This document shows positions 44,567 through 54,164 of a stretch of 64,000 nt of DNA, piece after piece. Where the stretch lies: positions 2,542,001-2,606,000 of the forward strand of contig NZ_CP051201.1 in the NCBI RefSeq assembly GCF_024181285.1. The letters are read 5' to 3'. This DNA comes from Treponema sp. OMZ 790 (lineage in GTDB: Bacteria; Spirochaetota; Spirochaetia; Treponematales; Treponemataceae). The position numbers were made by a program, and so were the translations under genes. The first letter of the stretch is position 1. Each line of letters begins with the position of its first letter. The notes below the pieces were generated by a model. That model saw only the letters and a list, made by a program, of their open reading frames with translations, did no database searches and had not been told where the DNA came from.

Positions 44567-46171
44567 ATGGACAAGGTTGAAAATAAAAATAAATCTCTCG
44601 TAAAAAGCGGGTCGAAACTTTCTCTTTTGGTTTTTGGGTCAAGAATTTTAGGGCTTGTCCGCCAGATGACTATGTCGCATTTTTTGGGAACGGGGCCCTT
44701 GGCGGATGCCTTTGCTACAGCCTTTATGCTGCCTAATCTATTTAGGAGACTCTTTGCCGAAAACAGTATAACCGTTGCTTTTATTCCGACCTTTAATGCC
44801 TACCTGCAAAAGCACAAGGATGCGGAAGAATCCGAAAGTACAAAGACAGAAATAAACGAGTTTTTAAGTTCTATTTTTACTCTTGTAAGTTTTGCAACTG
44901 CCGTTGTTGTAACACTGGGCATTGTGCTTTCTCCCCTGATAGTAAAAATCTTTTTTGAAGACATTGCAGATTATGATTCTACCGTTTTTTTAACGCGGAT
45001 AATGTTTCCGTATTTATTTTTAATTTCCGTTGCAGCTTTTTTTCAAGGCATTTTAAACGGAGTAAAGATTTTTACTCCCTCAGGTTTTACGCCTATTTTG
45101 TTCAACATAATCGTCATAAGTTCAACATATCTTTTTGCAAAACCCTTCGGAGATCCTGCTGTTGCAATGTCATACGGTGTTGTTGCAGGCGGTCTTGTTC
45201 AGGCTGTTTTTCAGCTTCCCTTTGTTCTAAAGACAGGCTTTAGTTTTAAATTCACAAGTCTTGCAAAAACCCTTTCAAATCCGGGAACAAAAAAAGTACT
45301 GGCCCTTATCGGCCCTACCATAATCGGCATGGCAGCCTATCAGATAAACGACTTAGTTTCCACCTCGCTTGCAACCTCAGCAGGACTCGGAATAGCTTCG
45401 AGCTTACAATACTCTTTGCGCTTGCAAGAGCTCTTACTCGGAATCTTTGCAGTTTCGATAGGCACGGTAATTCTCCCTGAAATGTCGGCCATAGCCTTGC
45501 GCAAAGATTGGGATGCCTTTCAAACCATATTATTGCAGGCAATAAAAGTGATAGCCTTAATCACAATACCGGCAACCTTTTTCTCCCTTTTATCGGGAGA
45601 AAATTTAATTATCCTCATTTATAAGAGCAATAAATTCGACGATACTTCGGTAAAATTAACATTGGGAATTTTTAACTTTCACATAATCGGACTTTTTGCA
45701 ATCGCCGCAAACAGAATCATCGCACCGGCCTTTTATGCCCAAAGCGATTCAAAGTCGCCTACAATCGCAGGAATAATCTGCTTTGCCGTAAATATTCTGC
45801 TTGCCCTTATCTTGGTAGGCCCCATGGGCGGAAACGGAGTAGCCCTCGCCCTGACAATAGCTTCATTTATAAACACGGTCATCCTTTTATTCTTCTTAAA
45901 AAATAACAATGCCCTGGATGTAAAAAGACTCATCTTTCCGGCTCTTTTATTTATAACAAAAATATTTGCTTTTTCGATTATTGCTTCAATTCCGCTTTAT
46001 TTTTTGAAAGATAAGATTTATTCTCCGTTTGCTTCATTCGGAAAAATTATCGGTCAGGGAGTTCCGCTTTTTATTTCTTTTATTATTTTTGCGGGGCTTG
46101 GGGCCGGTCTTTTGCTTATAACAAAAGACCGAACCGCCGGCATAATTTTAAAACGCTTTAAGAAATCTTAA
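44567..46171 (+). CDS. murJ: Lipid II flippase MurJ (MviN)
   Basis: Moves lipid II across the inner membrane for peptidoglycan assembly. 534 aa with about 14 helices. Family-typical segments are the N-terminal SKLSLLVFGSRILGLVRQMT, FLGTGPLADAFATAFMLPNLFRRLFAENS and later NDLVSTSLA and NRIIAPAFYAQSDSKSP. The ATG lacks a ribosome site and sits a few bases after the predicted transcription start. The 3' end is 19 bp from the convergent symporter gene. Confidence 0.94.
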   Translation: MDKVENKNKSLVKSGSKLSLLVFGSRILGLVRQMTMSHFLGTGPLADAFATAFMLPNLFRRLFAENSITVAFIPTFNAYLQKHKDAEESESTKTEINEFLSSIFTLVSFATAVVVTLGIVLSPLIVKIFFEDIADYDSTVFLTRIMFPYLFLISVAAFFQGILNGVKIFTPSGFTPILFNIIVISSTYLFAKPFGDPAVAMSYGVVAGGLVQAVFQLPFVLKTGFSFKFTSLAKTLSNPGTKKVLALIGPTIIGMAAYQINDLVSTSLATSAGLGIASSLQYSLRLQELLLGIFAVSIGTVILPEMSAIALRKDWDAFQTILLQAIKVIALITIPATFFSLLSGENLIILIYKSNKFDDTSVKLTLGIFNFHIIGLFAIAANRIIAPAFYAQSDSKSPTIAGIICFAVNILLALILVGPMGGNGVALALTIASFINTVILLFFLKNNNALDVKRLIFPALLFITKIFAFSIIASIPLYFLKDKIYSPFASFGKIIGQGVPLFISFIIFAGLGAGLLLITKDRTAGIILKRFKKS

Positions 46172-46190
46172 GATTTTATAAAAGCATAAA

Positions 46191-47564
46191 CTAGCCGGCC
46201 AAGCCTATGGTAATACCAATTATCATTATATTGAAAAAATCAATAAATAAGGAGCCGACTATAGGAACGACAAAGAAGGCTATCTTTGAATAACCGTATT
46301 TTTCGCATATAGAGCCCATATTAGCCATGGCGTTAGGGGTTGCGGCAAAACCGAAACCGATGTGTCCTGCCGTAATGACCGCTGCATCGTAGTCCCCGCC
46401 CATAACCTTAAATGTGACAAAGCGGGTATAAAAATACAGAAGAATGATTTGAGCGCTTAAAATAATCATCAGGGGAACAGCCAAACTTACAAGCTGCCAA
46501 AGTTTTAACGAAACAAGAGCGAGAGCCAAAAACATATTCAAAGAAATATTTCCGAGTGCATCAATTTCATCCATATTCACTTTGAATTTTTTTGAGGTAT
46601 CTGCAATGTTCCGTATAACGGCAGCACAGATCATCGCCCCGATATAAATAGGGAATTTAAATTTGGGCGACAAAGAATTAAGATAATTGGTAACAAAAAG
46701 ACCAAAACCTGAAGCCAGAACTAAAAGCATAAATGACATTAACAGTTTTTCACTGCTAAGATGCTTTTCGGAGCTGGTTGTCGAGTTATCGACTTCACCT
46801 TTTGCGGAAGCTTTGTGGATAACTTCTTCTTGAACGGTTACGACTTCTTTAGCTTCTTCTCTGCCTTTTGTAGGGTTAAAGAAAAGCCTTTTTATAAAGC
46901 TCGGATGAACGGCTTCTATTTTTTTAACGACTTTTGTCGTTTTTATAATATTACCCGATTCATCGATCCTTACGCTTTCATTGGCATTTGAAGGCTGTAA
47001 GCCGTATTTTTTTATCAGGCGGTCTCCGACCGGGCCACCTAAGATGGAGCTTATCAAAGAGCCGAAGGTGGGAACGGCTACTGCGAGGGATAAGGCTCCC
47101 AAGGTGCTTTCGGGATCAACAATCGGTGCAAAGGAGGCCGCTGTACCGAAACCGCCCGTAAAGGATGTTGAACCCAGCATGACGGCGAGCATCGGAGAAA
47201 AGTTTATCAGCCTTGCAACTCCTTGAGCCGTTACATTTTGCAAAATTGCAAAAACTACAGCCACAGCCAAAAAGACAAAAACTTTTTTCCCGCCGTCTCT
47301 TAAAATCGAAAACCCTGCATTGTATCCCACAGAGGTAAAAAACATTACCATCCAATAGGTTTGCAGGGTTGTGTCAAATTCGAAGTCGAGTACCTTTGCT
47401 GCGTGAAGTGCTAACGAAATCAGCGCAAACAAAAAGCCGCCCACGATTGGGGCAGGTATACAATACTTTTGAAAAAACTCGAACTTCGCCTTAATGAATC
47501 GTCCGACCAGCAACCAAGCGATTGCAAAGCCGAGCGACTGGTACATATTCATACGAATTACCAT
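46191..47564 (-). CDS. gltS: Sodium/glutamate symporter, GltS type
   Basis: About 11-12 helices with two glycine-rich repeats: VMLGSTSFTGGFGTAASFAP in the first half and VITAGHIGFGFAATPNAMANM in the second, the pore-lining regions of the ESS (GltS) family. A cytoplasmic linker of about 85 residues (roughly 195-280) between the halves is long and charged. The start at 47564 (MVIRMNMYQ) follows GGAGAGGAGTT; the longer ORF to 47642 has no support. Uptake of glutamate would suit an amino-acid-fermenting organism. Confidence 0.82.
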   Translation of the reverse strand: MVIRMNMYQSLGFAIAWLLVGRFIKAKFEFFQKYCIPAPIVGGFLFALISLALHAAKVLDFEFDTTLQTYWMVMFFTSVGYNAGFSILRDGGKKVFVFLAVAVVFAILQNVTAQGVARLINFSPMLAVMLGSTSFTGGFGTAASFAPIVDPESTLGALSLAVAVPTFGSLISSILGGPVGDRLIKKYGLQPSNANESVRIDESGNIIKTTKVVKKIEAVHPSFIKRLFFNPTKGREEAKEVVTVQEEVIHKASAKGEVDNSTTSSEKHLSSEKLLMSFMLLVLASGFGLFVTNYLNSLSPKFKFPIYIGAMICAAVIRNIADTSKKFKVNMDEIDALGNISLNMFLALALVSLKLWQLVSLAVPLMIILSAQIILLYFYTRFVTFKVMGGDYDAAVITAGHIGFGFAATPNAMANMGSICEKYGYSKIAFFVVPIVGSLFIDFFNIMIIGITIGLAG

Positions 47565-47638
47565 AACTCCTCTCCTTTTGCGTGCGTCTAACGCAATTCG
47601 GGATGCAACAAAGAGTATAGGCCTTTTATATAAATATG

Positions 47639-47812
47639 TCAATCTGTTGATATAAGTTCCTTTTCATTTTTGTCTTCTTTTTTGGGCAGCGGAACGGCAG
47701 ATCGAGTTTCTTCTATAGAAGCTTGAATTGCCTTGACAGTTAGGTCAATATGGTGAGTTAGTATCTTTGTTTTATACCTTCCTGTCAGGCTTTTTATAAA
47801 TGTCTTTTTCAT
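47639..47812 (-). CDS. Small ORF (57 aa) translationally coupled to the chemotaxis receptor gene
   Basis: Begins [18 protein letters not shown] and ends KELISTD at TGA 47639-47641. Its ATG shares one base with the stop of the receptor gene (TGATG), and AAGGTG lies a few bases upstream, which is typical of a coupled second cistron. It is basic at the N-terminus and acidic/lysine-rich at the C-terminus, with no membrane segment. No family recognised. The coupling makes a real protein likely. Confidence 0.6.
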   Translation of the reverse strand: MKKTFIKSLTGRYKTKILTHHIDLTVKAIQASIEETRSAVPLPKKEDKNEKELISTD

Positions 47813-49914
47813 CACACCTTAAACTTTCCTACTTCTGCCGAAAGGTTTTCAATACTGAGCTTATTCTTTTGGCTTATATTGTTTACATCTTGTACAGCGT
47901 TGGTGATTTGTACGGCACCGGAAGCCATTTCGTTCATACTGTCAGTTATAATTCGTGTAAGCTCATCCAGCTTTCTCATTTCACCGGCTACAGTTTCTCC
48001 TCCCTTGAGCATCTCGGCAGAGCCGTCATTTACTTGAGTAGTAACCATATTGATGTCGCGAATAGCGGTAAGAACTTCTTTACTGCCGTTTTCTTGCTCC
48101 CGCATAGCATTCATCAAATTTTGACTCATAGTTTTAACCTGATCCGATAAATTGAAAATAATGTTAAATTTTTCTTCTGCAGTTTTTGCAGAAGCAGAAA
48201 GAGTTTCAATTTCTCCTGAGAGGACTTTAAGAGTTGAGGTGATGGTTTTTCCTTGAGTGCTTGATTCTTCCGCCAGCTTACGAATTTCATCTGCAACGAC
48301 TGCAAAGCCTTTTCCGGCTTCACCTGCATGAGCCGCTTCAATAGCAGCATTCATTGCAAGCAAGTTTGTTTGGCTTGCGATATGCTGAATTACATTAGAA
48401 GCTTCCAAAAGACTGCCTGATTCTTCAGCAACTTTTTGAGTTACTTCATTTGAGGTAACAATAGTATTCTTTCCGTCAGCTGTAGCACTTGCGAGAGTTT
48501 TAATCACATCATTTGTTTTATCGAGGGTTTGAGTTATGGAAGCAATATTCCCGACCATTTGTTCAACTGCAGAAGAAGATTCTGCAACACTGGCTGCTTG
48601 GGTATCTATACTGGAATTAAGCTGCTTTATTGTTCGGATAATTTCTTCAACAGTAGCCGCTGTTTCCGTAACGCTTGCAGCTTGATTTATTGCTTGTTGT
48701 TTTACGCCCTCAATGTTGGCACTTATTTGCTGTATGGCACCGGCAGTCTCAGTCATATTATTTGCAAGTTCAGTACCGATATTGGTCATCTCAATACTGT
48801 TATCGCCTACGGTTTTTATGGAAGAGCCGATTTTAGAAATAGTTTGGTTAAAATATTCAGATAAATCCGTAATTTCATCATTTCCAACAAGCGGAAGACG
48901 AACCGTCAAATCGCCTTCTCCTTGAGCTATGTCTTTAAGGGCATTCACTACAACATTTATAGGTTTGACCATCCTGCGGGCAACAAAAAAAGTTATGGAT
49001 AAAGCAATTACCAAAATTATTATACCCATAACCATCATTCGGCTTCTTAAGTCATCTACCGTGTCCATAAATTCTTCTACAGGAGCATTTATTATAATAG
49101 TCCAGTCGGTAGTTTTCATCGTAGCATAAGAAGCAATCTTTTTAATTCCATCGTATTCATAAAATCCGATTGACGGCTCATCAATATCTACCGCCATTTT
49201 TTCAAATGCTGCAAGAGAGCTAAATCTTTTATCGGTTTTTGCTATCTCTTGATAGTTTTCTTGCTTTTGAACAATTTCGGAATTTTTATGTGCAATGATA
49301 GTTCCCTCTAAACCCAATACATAACAGTACCCGGTATCTCCTACAACGATATCATCAATATCGTCAGAAAGTTTTTGTGCAGGAATAGCTGTTGCTAAAA
49401 CACCTATAATATTACGGGTATGATCATATAACGGAACGGAAATAGTCATAATCAATTTGTTATCAACAACAGAAATAAACGGTTCCGTTAAAAAATTTTT
49501 TCCTTTACTACTCATTTTAAACCACTCTGAGTTATTTATATTTATAACTCTATTGTCTGCCGTATACATATTTCCATTTATATCTGCGATAGCTGCATCA
49601 TATAAAAAATCTATAAATGTTATTTCCTTATTAAGTTGTTTTGATTTTTCAGCATATGAAACAGTTTCATCAGAAAATATTGGCATCCTTGCAAGACCTT
49701 CCAAAAATTGGAACACAGCCGTTATTCGGGCATCAATAATAGTTGCAGTATCGGTTGCTTTATCGATTAAGTGTTTTTCAATCTTTTCTGTTACAGCTTG
49801 CCGTGCGGTTCTAACTGCAAGCACCCCCTCGACAATTCCGGCAATAGTTATCAATAGTCCAAAAATAATTAATAATTTTTTACGCATGGAAAAGCGTTTT
49901 TTTTCTTTTTTCAT
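47812..49914 (-). CDS. Methyl-accepting chemotaxis protein with dCache-like sensor
   Basis: 700 aa. A membrane helix (about 13-35), a periplasmic double-Cache-like sensor (about 40-295, with [16 protein letters not shown] and [13 protein letters not shown] strands), a second helix (about 300-320), HAMP (about 320-375) and a signalling domain whose hairpin tip ([20 protein letters not shown] then [16 protein letters not shown]) binds CheA/CheW. Dipeptide, amino acid or organic acid ligands are typical of such sensors. AAGGAGATATAAATCAA lies upstream of the ATG. The last base overlaps the 57-codon ORF. Confidence 0.93.
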   Translation of the reverse strand: MKKEKKRFSMRKKLLIIFGLLITIAGIVEGVLAVRTARQAVTEKIEKHLIDKATDTATIIDARITAVFQFLEGLARMPIFSDETVSYAEKSKQLNKEITFIDFLYDAAIADINGNMYTADNRVININNSEWFKMSSKGKNFLTEPFISVVDNKLIMTISVPLYDHTRNIIGVLATAIPAQKLSDDIDDIVVGDTGYCYVLGLEGTIIAHKNSEIVQKQENYQEIAKTDKRFSSLAAFEKMAVDIDEPSIGFYEYDGIKKIASYATMKTTDWTIIINAPVEEFMDTVDDLRSRMMVMGIIILVIALSITFFVARRMVKPINVVVNALKDIAQGEGDLTVRLPLVGNDEITDLSEYFNQTISKIGSSIKTVGDNSIEMTNIGTELANNMTETAGAIQQISANIEGVKQQAINQAASVTETAATVEEIIRTIKQLNSSIDTQAASVAESSSAVEQMVGNIASITQTLDKTNDVIKTLASATADGKNTIVTSNEVTQKVAEESGSLLEASNVIQHIASQTNLLAMNAAIEAAHAGEAGKGFAVVADEIRKLAEESSTQGKTITSTLKVLSGEIETLSASAKTAEEKFNIIFNLSDQVKTMSQNLMNAMREQENGSKEVLTAIRDINMVTTQVNDGSAEMLKGGETVAGEMRKLDELTRIITDSMNEMASGAVQITNAVQDVNNISQKNKLSIENLSAEVGKFKV

Positions 49915-49973
49915 TTGATTTATATCTCCTTATTGAGTCTTATTTTTAAATTGTAAGTTATAACTATTTTTTA

Positions 49974-50018
49974 TTATCCTGTAGATATAAAATTTTTAAG
50001 CAAACAAAGCCTTAACAT
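49974..50018 (-). other. 14-codon ORF with strong Shine-Dalgarno
   Basis: GAGGAGGAATCTT precedes ATG 50018, giving MLRLCLLKNFISTG then TAA. Upstream of the receptor gene on the same strand, about 60 bp away. It might be a leader peptide or the start of a deleted gene. Confidence 0.3.
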
Positions 50019-50331
50019 AAGATTCCTCCTCATTATCAGTTAAATTTATAGAGAGGCGATTTTAATTCGTCTATCGTAGAAAGTAAATTATTGTTCGCTA
50101 TACATAAAGTATAATCTACAGATTGTATCTCGTTGATTGTATATTCCAAATTGCTTTTTACTACTCGCAAATTTTCGGGTACTATACAATATTTTATAGC
50201 ATTTTGTCTAGTAGTTTCTGAGAAAAAATTCATTTTTTTTAAAAAAAATACCCCGTATAAAAACATGATGAATATTATATGCCAAAGTAGTTTAGCTGTC
50301 AATATATATTTACCTGTTTTAGTCTTTATTC

Positions 50332-50360
50332 TTGACATACACTATATGTTGTGTTATAAT
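50332..50360 (+). promoter_or_regulatory. Consensus sigma-70 promoter of nrdA
   Basis: TTGACA (50332-50337) and TATAAT (50355-50360) with a 17-bp spacer. The spacer is almost wholly occupied by a NrdR-box-like sequence. The leader from about 50367 to the ATG at 50419 holds a second box and an AAGGA ribosome site. Confidence 0.88.
50339..50354. promoter_or_regulatory. NrdR box 1 (between -35 and -10)
   Basis: ACACTATATGTTGTGT matches the published NrdR consensus acaCwAtATaTwGtgt at 15 of 16 positions. Placement inside the promoter spacer fits repression of ribonucleotide reductase by NrdR. Confidence 0.75.
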
Positions 50361-50379
50361 CACCAAAAATCAATAAAAC

Positions 50380-50395
50380 ATACAATATATAGCGT
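50380..50395. promoter_or_regulatory. NrdR box 2 (in the leader)
   Basis: ATACAATATATAGCGT matches the same consensus at 14 of 16 positions. It lies 41 bp from box 1, about four helical turns, so both would be on the same face of the DNA, as is usual for paired NrdR boxes. Confidence 0.7.
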
Positions 50396-50418
50396 AGTTA
50401 TTTATAAGGAATAATAAA

Positions 50419-52956
50419 ATGCAAATCATAAAAAGAAACGGCGAAACTAAAAACTATGAGCCGGAAAAAATTGAAGGAGCTATCCGCTCTGCCTTTAAAA
50501 GTGTGGAAGATTCTCCGCATACCGATTTAGATACAATCATTCCTCCTCTGGTAAAGGAAATAGAAGAAGATATCTTGGCGCTTACTAAAAGCGGAAGCCT
50601 TGTTCATGTCGAAACGATTCAGGACTTGGTCGAAAAGACTTTGATAGAGCACAACTATTATGCGGAAGTAAAAAACTTCATCCTTTACAGGGTAGACCGT
50701 ACAAAGAGGCGGGATTCGCGGCAGATGATAAGCCGCTTTTTTTCTACGATAGAAATTCAGAGCGTCCTTACCGAGATTCAAAATGATTTTACTTCGGACG
50801 AATACAGCCTTAATTTACTTTCACATAAATTCCTTTCTTTTAGAAAAGAAAACATGAGCGAGGCCGAATCCCTTGCCATGCTCATCAAGGCCTCCGTCGA
50901 GCTTACCGCTCAGGATGCCCCAAACTGGGAATTTATTGCAGCTCGTCTTTTAATGCTTCAATTTAACTTAAAACTAAAAACCGAGCTTGAAAAAAGGCAG
51001 ATTAATTCTTTTTATGAAAAAATAAAATATCTTGAAAACGAAGGTCTCTATGGGGCCTATATTTGCGAGGCCTACACTCGTGCCGAATTGGAAGAAGCAG
51101 CCTTATTTATAAATGAAGAAAGAAACAAGCTTTTTACCTACAGTGCCCTCGACCTCCTCTTACGCCGCTACGTTATTCACACTCATTCAAATGTCGTCCT
51201 TGAATCTCCTCAGGAAATGTTTTTAGGTATCGCCCTCCATTTAGGCTTGAAGGAAAAATCGAACCGGATAGAATGGGTAAGGCGTTTTTACGATATGACC
51301 AGTTCCTTAAAGGTTACGATGGCTACCCCCACCCTTTCAAATGCCCGAAAGCCATATCATCAGCTTTCTTCATGCTTTATAGATACGGTCCCCGATTCTC
51401 TTGACGGCATTTACCGCAGCATAGATAACTTTGCCAAGGTTTCAAAATTCGGAGGAGGAATGGGACTTTACTTCGGAAAGGTTAGGGCCGTAGGCTCGCC
51501 CATCCGCGGCTTTATGGGAGCGGCGGGCGGAATTATCCGCTGGATAAAACTTGCAAACGATACGGCTGTTGCCGTTGACCAGCTCGGCGTAAGGCAGGGC
51601 TCGGTCGCCGTCTACCTCGATGTATGGCACAAGGACATTCCGGAATTTTTACAGCTCCGCACAAATAACGGCGACGACAGAATGAAGGCCCACGATGTTT
51701 TCCCCGCAGTCTGCTATCCCGACCTTTTTTGGAAAACCGTACGCGACGATATAAATGCTTCTTGGTATCTCATGTGCCCCCACGAAATTTTAAAAGTGAA
51801 GGGTTATGCCCTCGAAGATTTTTACGGAGAAGAATGGGAAAAAAGATACAGGGACTGCGTTGCCGATTCCCGTATCAGCAAAAGAGAAATCCCGATAAAA
51901 GAATTGGTACGCTTAATTTTAAAGTCGGCCGTAGAAACGGGAACCCCCTTTGCCTTTAACCGCGATCACGCAAATAAAACAAATCCCAACCCTCACAAGG
52001 GAATGATTTATTGCTCAAACCTATGCACGGAAATTTCCCAAAACATGAGCGAGATAAAACATAAGAGCATCGAAATAAAAACGGAAGACGGGGACACAGT
52101 CGTTGCAACAACTACCATCCCCGGAGACTTTGTTGTATGTAACCTCGCCTCCCTCGTTCTGGGAAACATTGACGTAAACGATGAAAAAGAAATCGACACA
52201 ATAGTTTCTTCGGCAGTGCGAGCCCTGGACAATGTTATAGATTTAAATTTCTATCCTATTCCGTATGCACAAATTACCAACAGCAGGTACAGGTCAATCG
52301 GCTTGGGCGCTTCAGGCTATCATCATGCCCTTGCAAAAAACGGCATCGCATGGGAAAGCGAAGAACACCTTGAATTTGCCGACAAGGTGTTTGAAAAAAT
52401 CAACTATGCAGCCGTCAAGGCCTCATCTCAAATTGCTAAAGAAAAAGGCTCCTATTCCTACTTTGAAGGAAGCGACTGGCAAACCGGTGCCTATTTTGAA
52501 AAGAGGAATTACATGGATGAAAAATGGAAAGTCTTGGCAGAAGAAGTAAAATCAAACGGAATGAGGAATGCCTATCTTTTGGCTGTCGCACCGACAAGCT
52601 CGACCTCGATCATAGCAGGCACAACAGCCGGTGTAGACCCCATTATGAACAAGTATTTTTTAGAGGAAAAAAAAGGTTCGCTAATGCCGAGGGTTGCGCC
52701 CTCTCTTTCTCAAGAAACCTATTGGCTTTATAAAAATGCCCACAATATTGATCAGACCTGGAGTATAAGGGCAGCAGGCCTGCGCCAGCGCCACATCGAC
52801 CAAGCCCAATCGGTAAACCTCTATATTACCACCGACTTTACCTTCAGCAAGGTGCTTTCATTGTACATAAAGGCTTGGGAAGAAGGCGTTAAGTCAATCT
52901 ACTATGTGCGAAGCCGCTCCCTCGAAGTCGAAGAATGTGAAAGCTGCAGTTCGTAA
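50419..52956 (+). CDS. nrdA: Class I ribonucleoside-diphosphate reductase alpha subunit
   Basis: Reduces ribonucleotides to deoxyribonucleotides. The N-terminal ATP-cone (about 1-90, MQIIKRNGETKNYEPEKIEG) is the dATP/ATP allosteric site. The redox-active pair is read in LSSCFIDT and FVVCNLASL, the thiyl-radical Cys in SNLCTEIS with its Asn and Glu neighbours, and the C-terminal shuttle cysteines as ECESCSS. 845 aa. No radical-generating beta subunit (nrdB) gene adjoins; separate nrdA and nrdB loci are also known in T. pallidum. Control by NrdR is predicted from the two upstream boxes. Confidence 0.94.
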   Translation: MQIIKRNGETKNYEPEKIEGAIRSAFKSVEDSPHTDLDTIIPPLVKEIEEDILALTKSGSLVHVETIQDLVEKTLIEHNYYAEVKNFILYRVDRTKRRDSRQMISRFFSTIEIQSVLTEIQNDFTSDEYSLNLLSHKFLSFRKENMSEAESLAMLIKASVELTAQDAPNWEFIAARLLMLQFNLKLKTELEKRQINSFYEKIKYLENEGLYGAYICEAYTRAELEEAALFINEERNKLFTYSALDLLLRRYVIHTHSNVVLESPQEMFLGIALHLGLKEKSNRIEWVRRFYDMTSSLKVTMATPTLSNARKPYHQLSSCFIDTVPDSLDGIYRSIDNFAKVSKFGGGMGLYFGKVRAVGSPIRGFMGAAGGIIRWIKLANDTAVAVDQLGVRQGSVAVYLDVWHKDIPEFLQLRTNNGDDRMKAHDVFPAVCYPDLFWKTVRDDINASWYLMCPHEILKVKGYALEDFYGEEWEKRYRDCVADSRISKREIPIKELVRLILKSAVETGTPFAFNRDHANKTNPNPHKGMIYCSNLCTEISQNMSEIKHKSIEIKTEDGDTVVATTTIPGDFVVCNLASLVLGNIDVNDEKEIDTIVSSAVRALDNVIDLNFYPIPYAQITNSRYRSIGLGASGYHHALAKNGIAWESEEHLEFADKVFEKINYAAVKASSQIAKEKGSYSYFEGSDWQTGAYFEKRNYMDEKWKVLAEEVKSNGMRNAYLLAVAPTSSTSIIAGTTAGVDPIMNKYFLEEKKGSLMPRVAPSLSQETYWLYKNAHNIDQTWSIRAAGLRQRHIDQAQSVNLYITTDFTFSKVLSLYIKAWEEGVKSIYYVRSRSLEVEECESCSS

Positions 52957-52967
52957 AAGCTGATTAC

Positions 52968-53004
52968 AAAAAAAGAGCAAGGCTAGTCAACCTTGCTCTT
53001 TTTT
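52968..53004. terminator. Bidirectional terminator between nrdA and aldolase genes
   Basis: Stem GAGCAAGG (52975-52982) with CCTTGCTC (52991-52998), flanked by an A run on the left and a T run on the right, so it can stop transcription from both convergent genes. Confidence 0.92.
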
Positions 53005-53036
53005 ATTGATCCTCTAAAACATAGTTCTTAAAAAAA

Positions 53037-53924
53037 CTATGTTATTGAAGCTTCATAAACGCCCTTGATGGTTTTTTCCAAGGTTGCGTTAAACTCATCA
53101 TCGCTTTGACTTGCAGAAAGGCCTTCGGCGAGAGCTCGGGAGAAACTTGCAATCATACCTCGGTTTTTAGCCAGAAGCTTGTTTGCATCGTCTCTGGAAT
53201 AACCTCCTGAAAGGGCTACCATTCTAACTACCTGAGGATGCTTTGTGAATTCCTCGTAAAGGTTTTCTTTTGTCGGAATTGAAAGCTTGAACATTACAAG
53301 CAAGTCTTTCGGCAAGGTCTTAAGATGCTCTTCCAATTCTTTTTTGAGAATTTCTTCACACTTAGCCTTGTCGGGTGATTTAATATCTACTTCAGGCTCA
53401 ATAATCGGAACAAGACCGGCCTTTGCAATTTGAATACCCAATTCAAACTGCTGATCTACAACAGCCTTGATACCTTGGGGATTTGCTTCCTTTATAACCG
53501 AGCGCATCTTTGTTCCAAAAATGTGCTTTTCTACAGCGTGCTTTAGCATAGCATCCAAATTGGGTATCGGCTTCATAAGCTGAACGCCGTCCTTTAATTC
53601 TGCAAGACCCTTATCGACCTTTAAAAAGGGGAGAATCTTTTTCTTTTCCCATAAGAAGTCGGCGGTGGGCATTCCCTCAATTTCGCGCTCCATTGTTTGC
53701 TCAAATAAAATTGCACCTAAAATATTATTGGAATTAAAAGCCTTACCTGTGATTATTCTTGTGCGCATAGCATGAACAAGATCAAACATCTCATCTTCAT
53801 TGGAATAAGCCGTTTCAGGAACTCCGTAAGCCGCCAAAGCTTTAGGCGTACTTCCTCCGCTCTGATCCAACGCCGCAATGAAGCCCTTGTCATTCTTCAT
53901 TCTTTCAAGTTTTACTTTATCCAT
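53037..53924 (-). CDS. Class I fructose-bisphosphate aldolase
   Basis: Cleaves fructose-1,6-bisphosphate through a Schiff-base lysine. 295 aa of the bacterial class I type (as in Staphylococcus), starting [30 protein letters not shown]. The Schiff-base Lys is read in VMFKLSIPT, with the IIEPEVDI strand upstream and [11 protein letters not shown] phosphate site downstream. A good AGAGGTG ribosome site precedes the ATG. Monocistronic. Confidence 0.92.
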   Translation of the reverse strand: MDKVKLERMKNDKGFIAALDQSGGSTPKALAAYGVPETAYSNEDEMFDLVHAMRTRIITGKAFNSNNILGAILFEQTMEREIEGMPTADFLWEKKKILPFLKVDKGLAELKDGVQLMKPIPNLDAMLKHAVEKHIFGTKMRSVIKEANPQGIKAVVDQQFELGIQIAKAGLVPIIEPEVDIKSPDKAKCEEILKKELEEHLKTLPKDLLVMFKLSIPTKENLYEEFTKHPQVVRMVALSGGYSRDDANKLLAKNRGMIASFSRALAEGLSASQSDDEFNATLEKTIKGVYEASIT

Positions 53925-53974
53925 AATTCACCTCTTTAAAAATATTTACCGCAAGTAATCCTGCATACTCTTCT

Positions 53975-54004
53975 ATTATAACATATAACCTTTGTTTCGC
54001 TCAA
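53975..54004 (-). promoter_or_regulatory. Promoter of the aldolase gene
   Basis: Minus-strand TTGAGC (53999-54004) and TATAAT (53975-53980), spacer 18 bp, with the TATAAT about 50 bp upstream of the start codon. Confidence 0.7.
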
Positions 54005-54105
54005 GGGCTTAATTATTTCCACGGAAATCAATTTTGTAATATTTTTTTGATAAAAGATATATCCATGAGAGCTTTAAACATAATGTGAGATAAAGAATCT
54101 TTAGC

Positions 54106-54134
54106 TTGCTATTTATTTTATTTTTTGATAAAAT
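54106..54134 (+). promoter_or_regulatory. Promoter of the 54165 membrane protein gene
   Basis: TTGCTA (54106-54111) and TAAAAT (54129-54134) with a 17-bp spacer, 30 bp upstream of the ATG. Confidence 0.55.
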
Positions 54135-54164
54135 AAAGCCCGATAAAATATTTGGAGATATTAA

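Larger units (their letters stand above)
49915..50418. other. Intergenic region with nrdA control signals
   Basis: About 500 bp. The right part holds the nrdA promoter and two NrdR-box-like sites. A 14-codon minus-strand ORF with an unusually strong ribosome site starts at 50018. A 100-codon minus-strand frame (50036-50338) has no ribosome site and starts in the nrdA -35 region; it is not accepted as a gene. Confidence 0.6.

Noticed and set aside
47582..47600. GTCTAAC sequence upstream of the symporter gene, considered as an attC R box
   Set aside because: No matching inverted arm within about 120 bp, only a small local hairpin, so it does not form an attC site.
50036..50338. 100-codon minus-strand ORF upstream of nrdA
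   Set aside because: No ribosome site, begins within the nrdA -35/NrdR-box region, AT-rich low-quality sequence and no recognisable family.
50133..50414. 93-codon plus-strand ORF before nrdA
   Set aside because: Runs through the nrdA promoter and both NrdR boxes and lacks a ribosome site.
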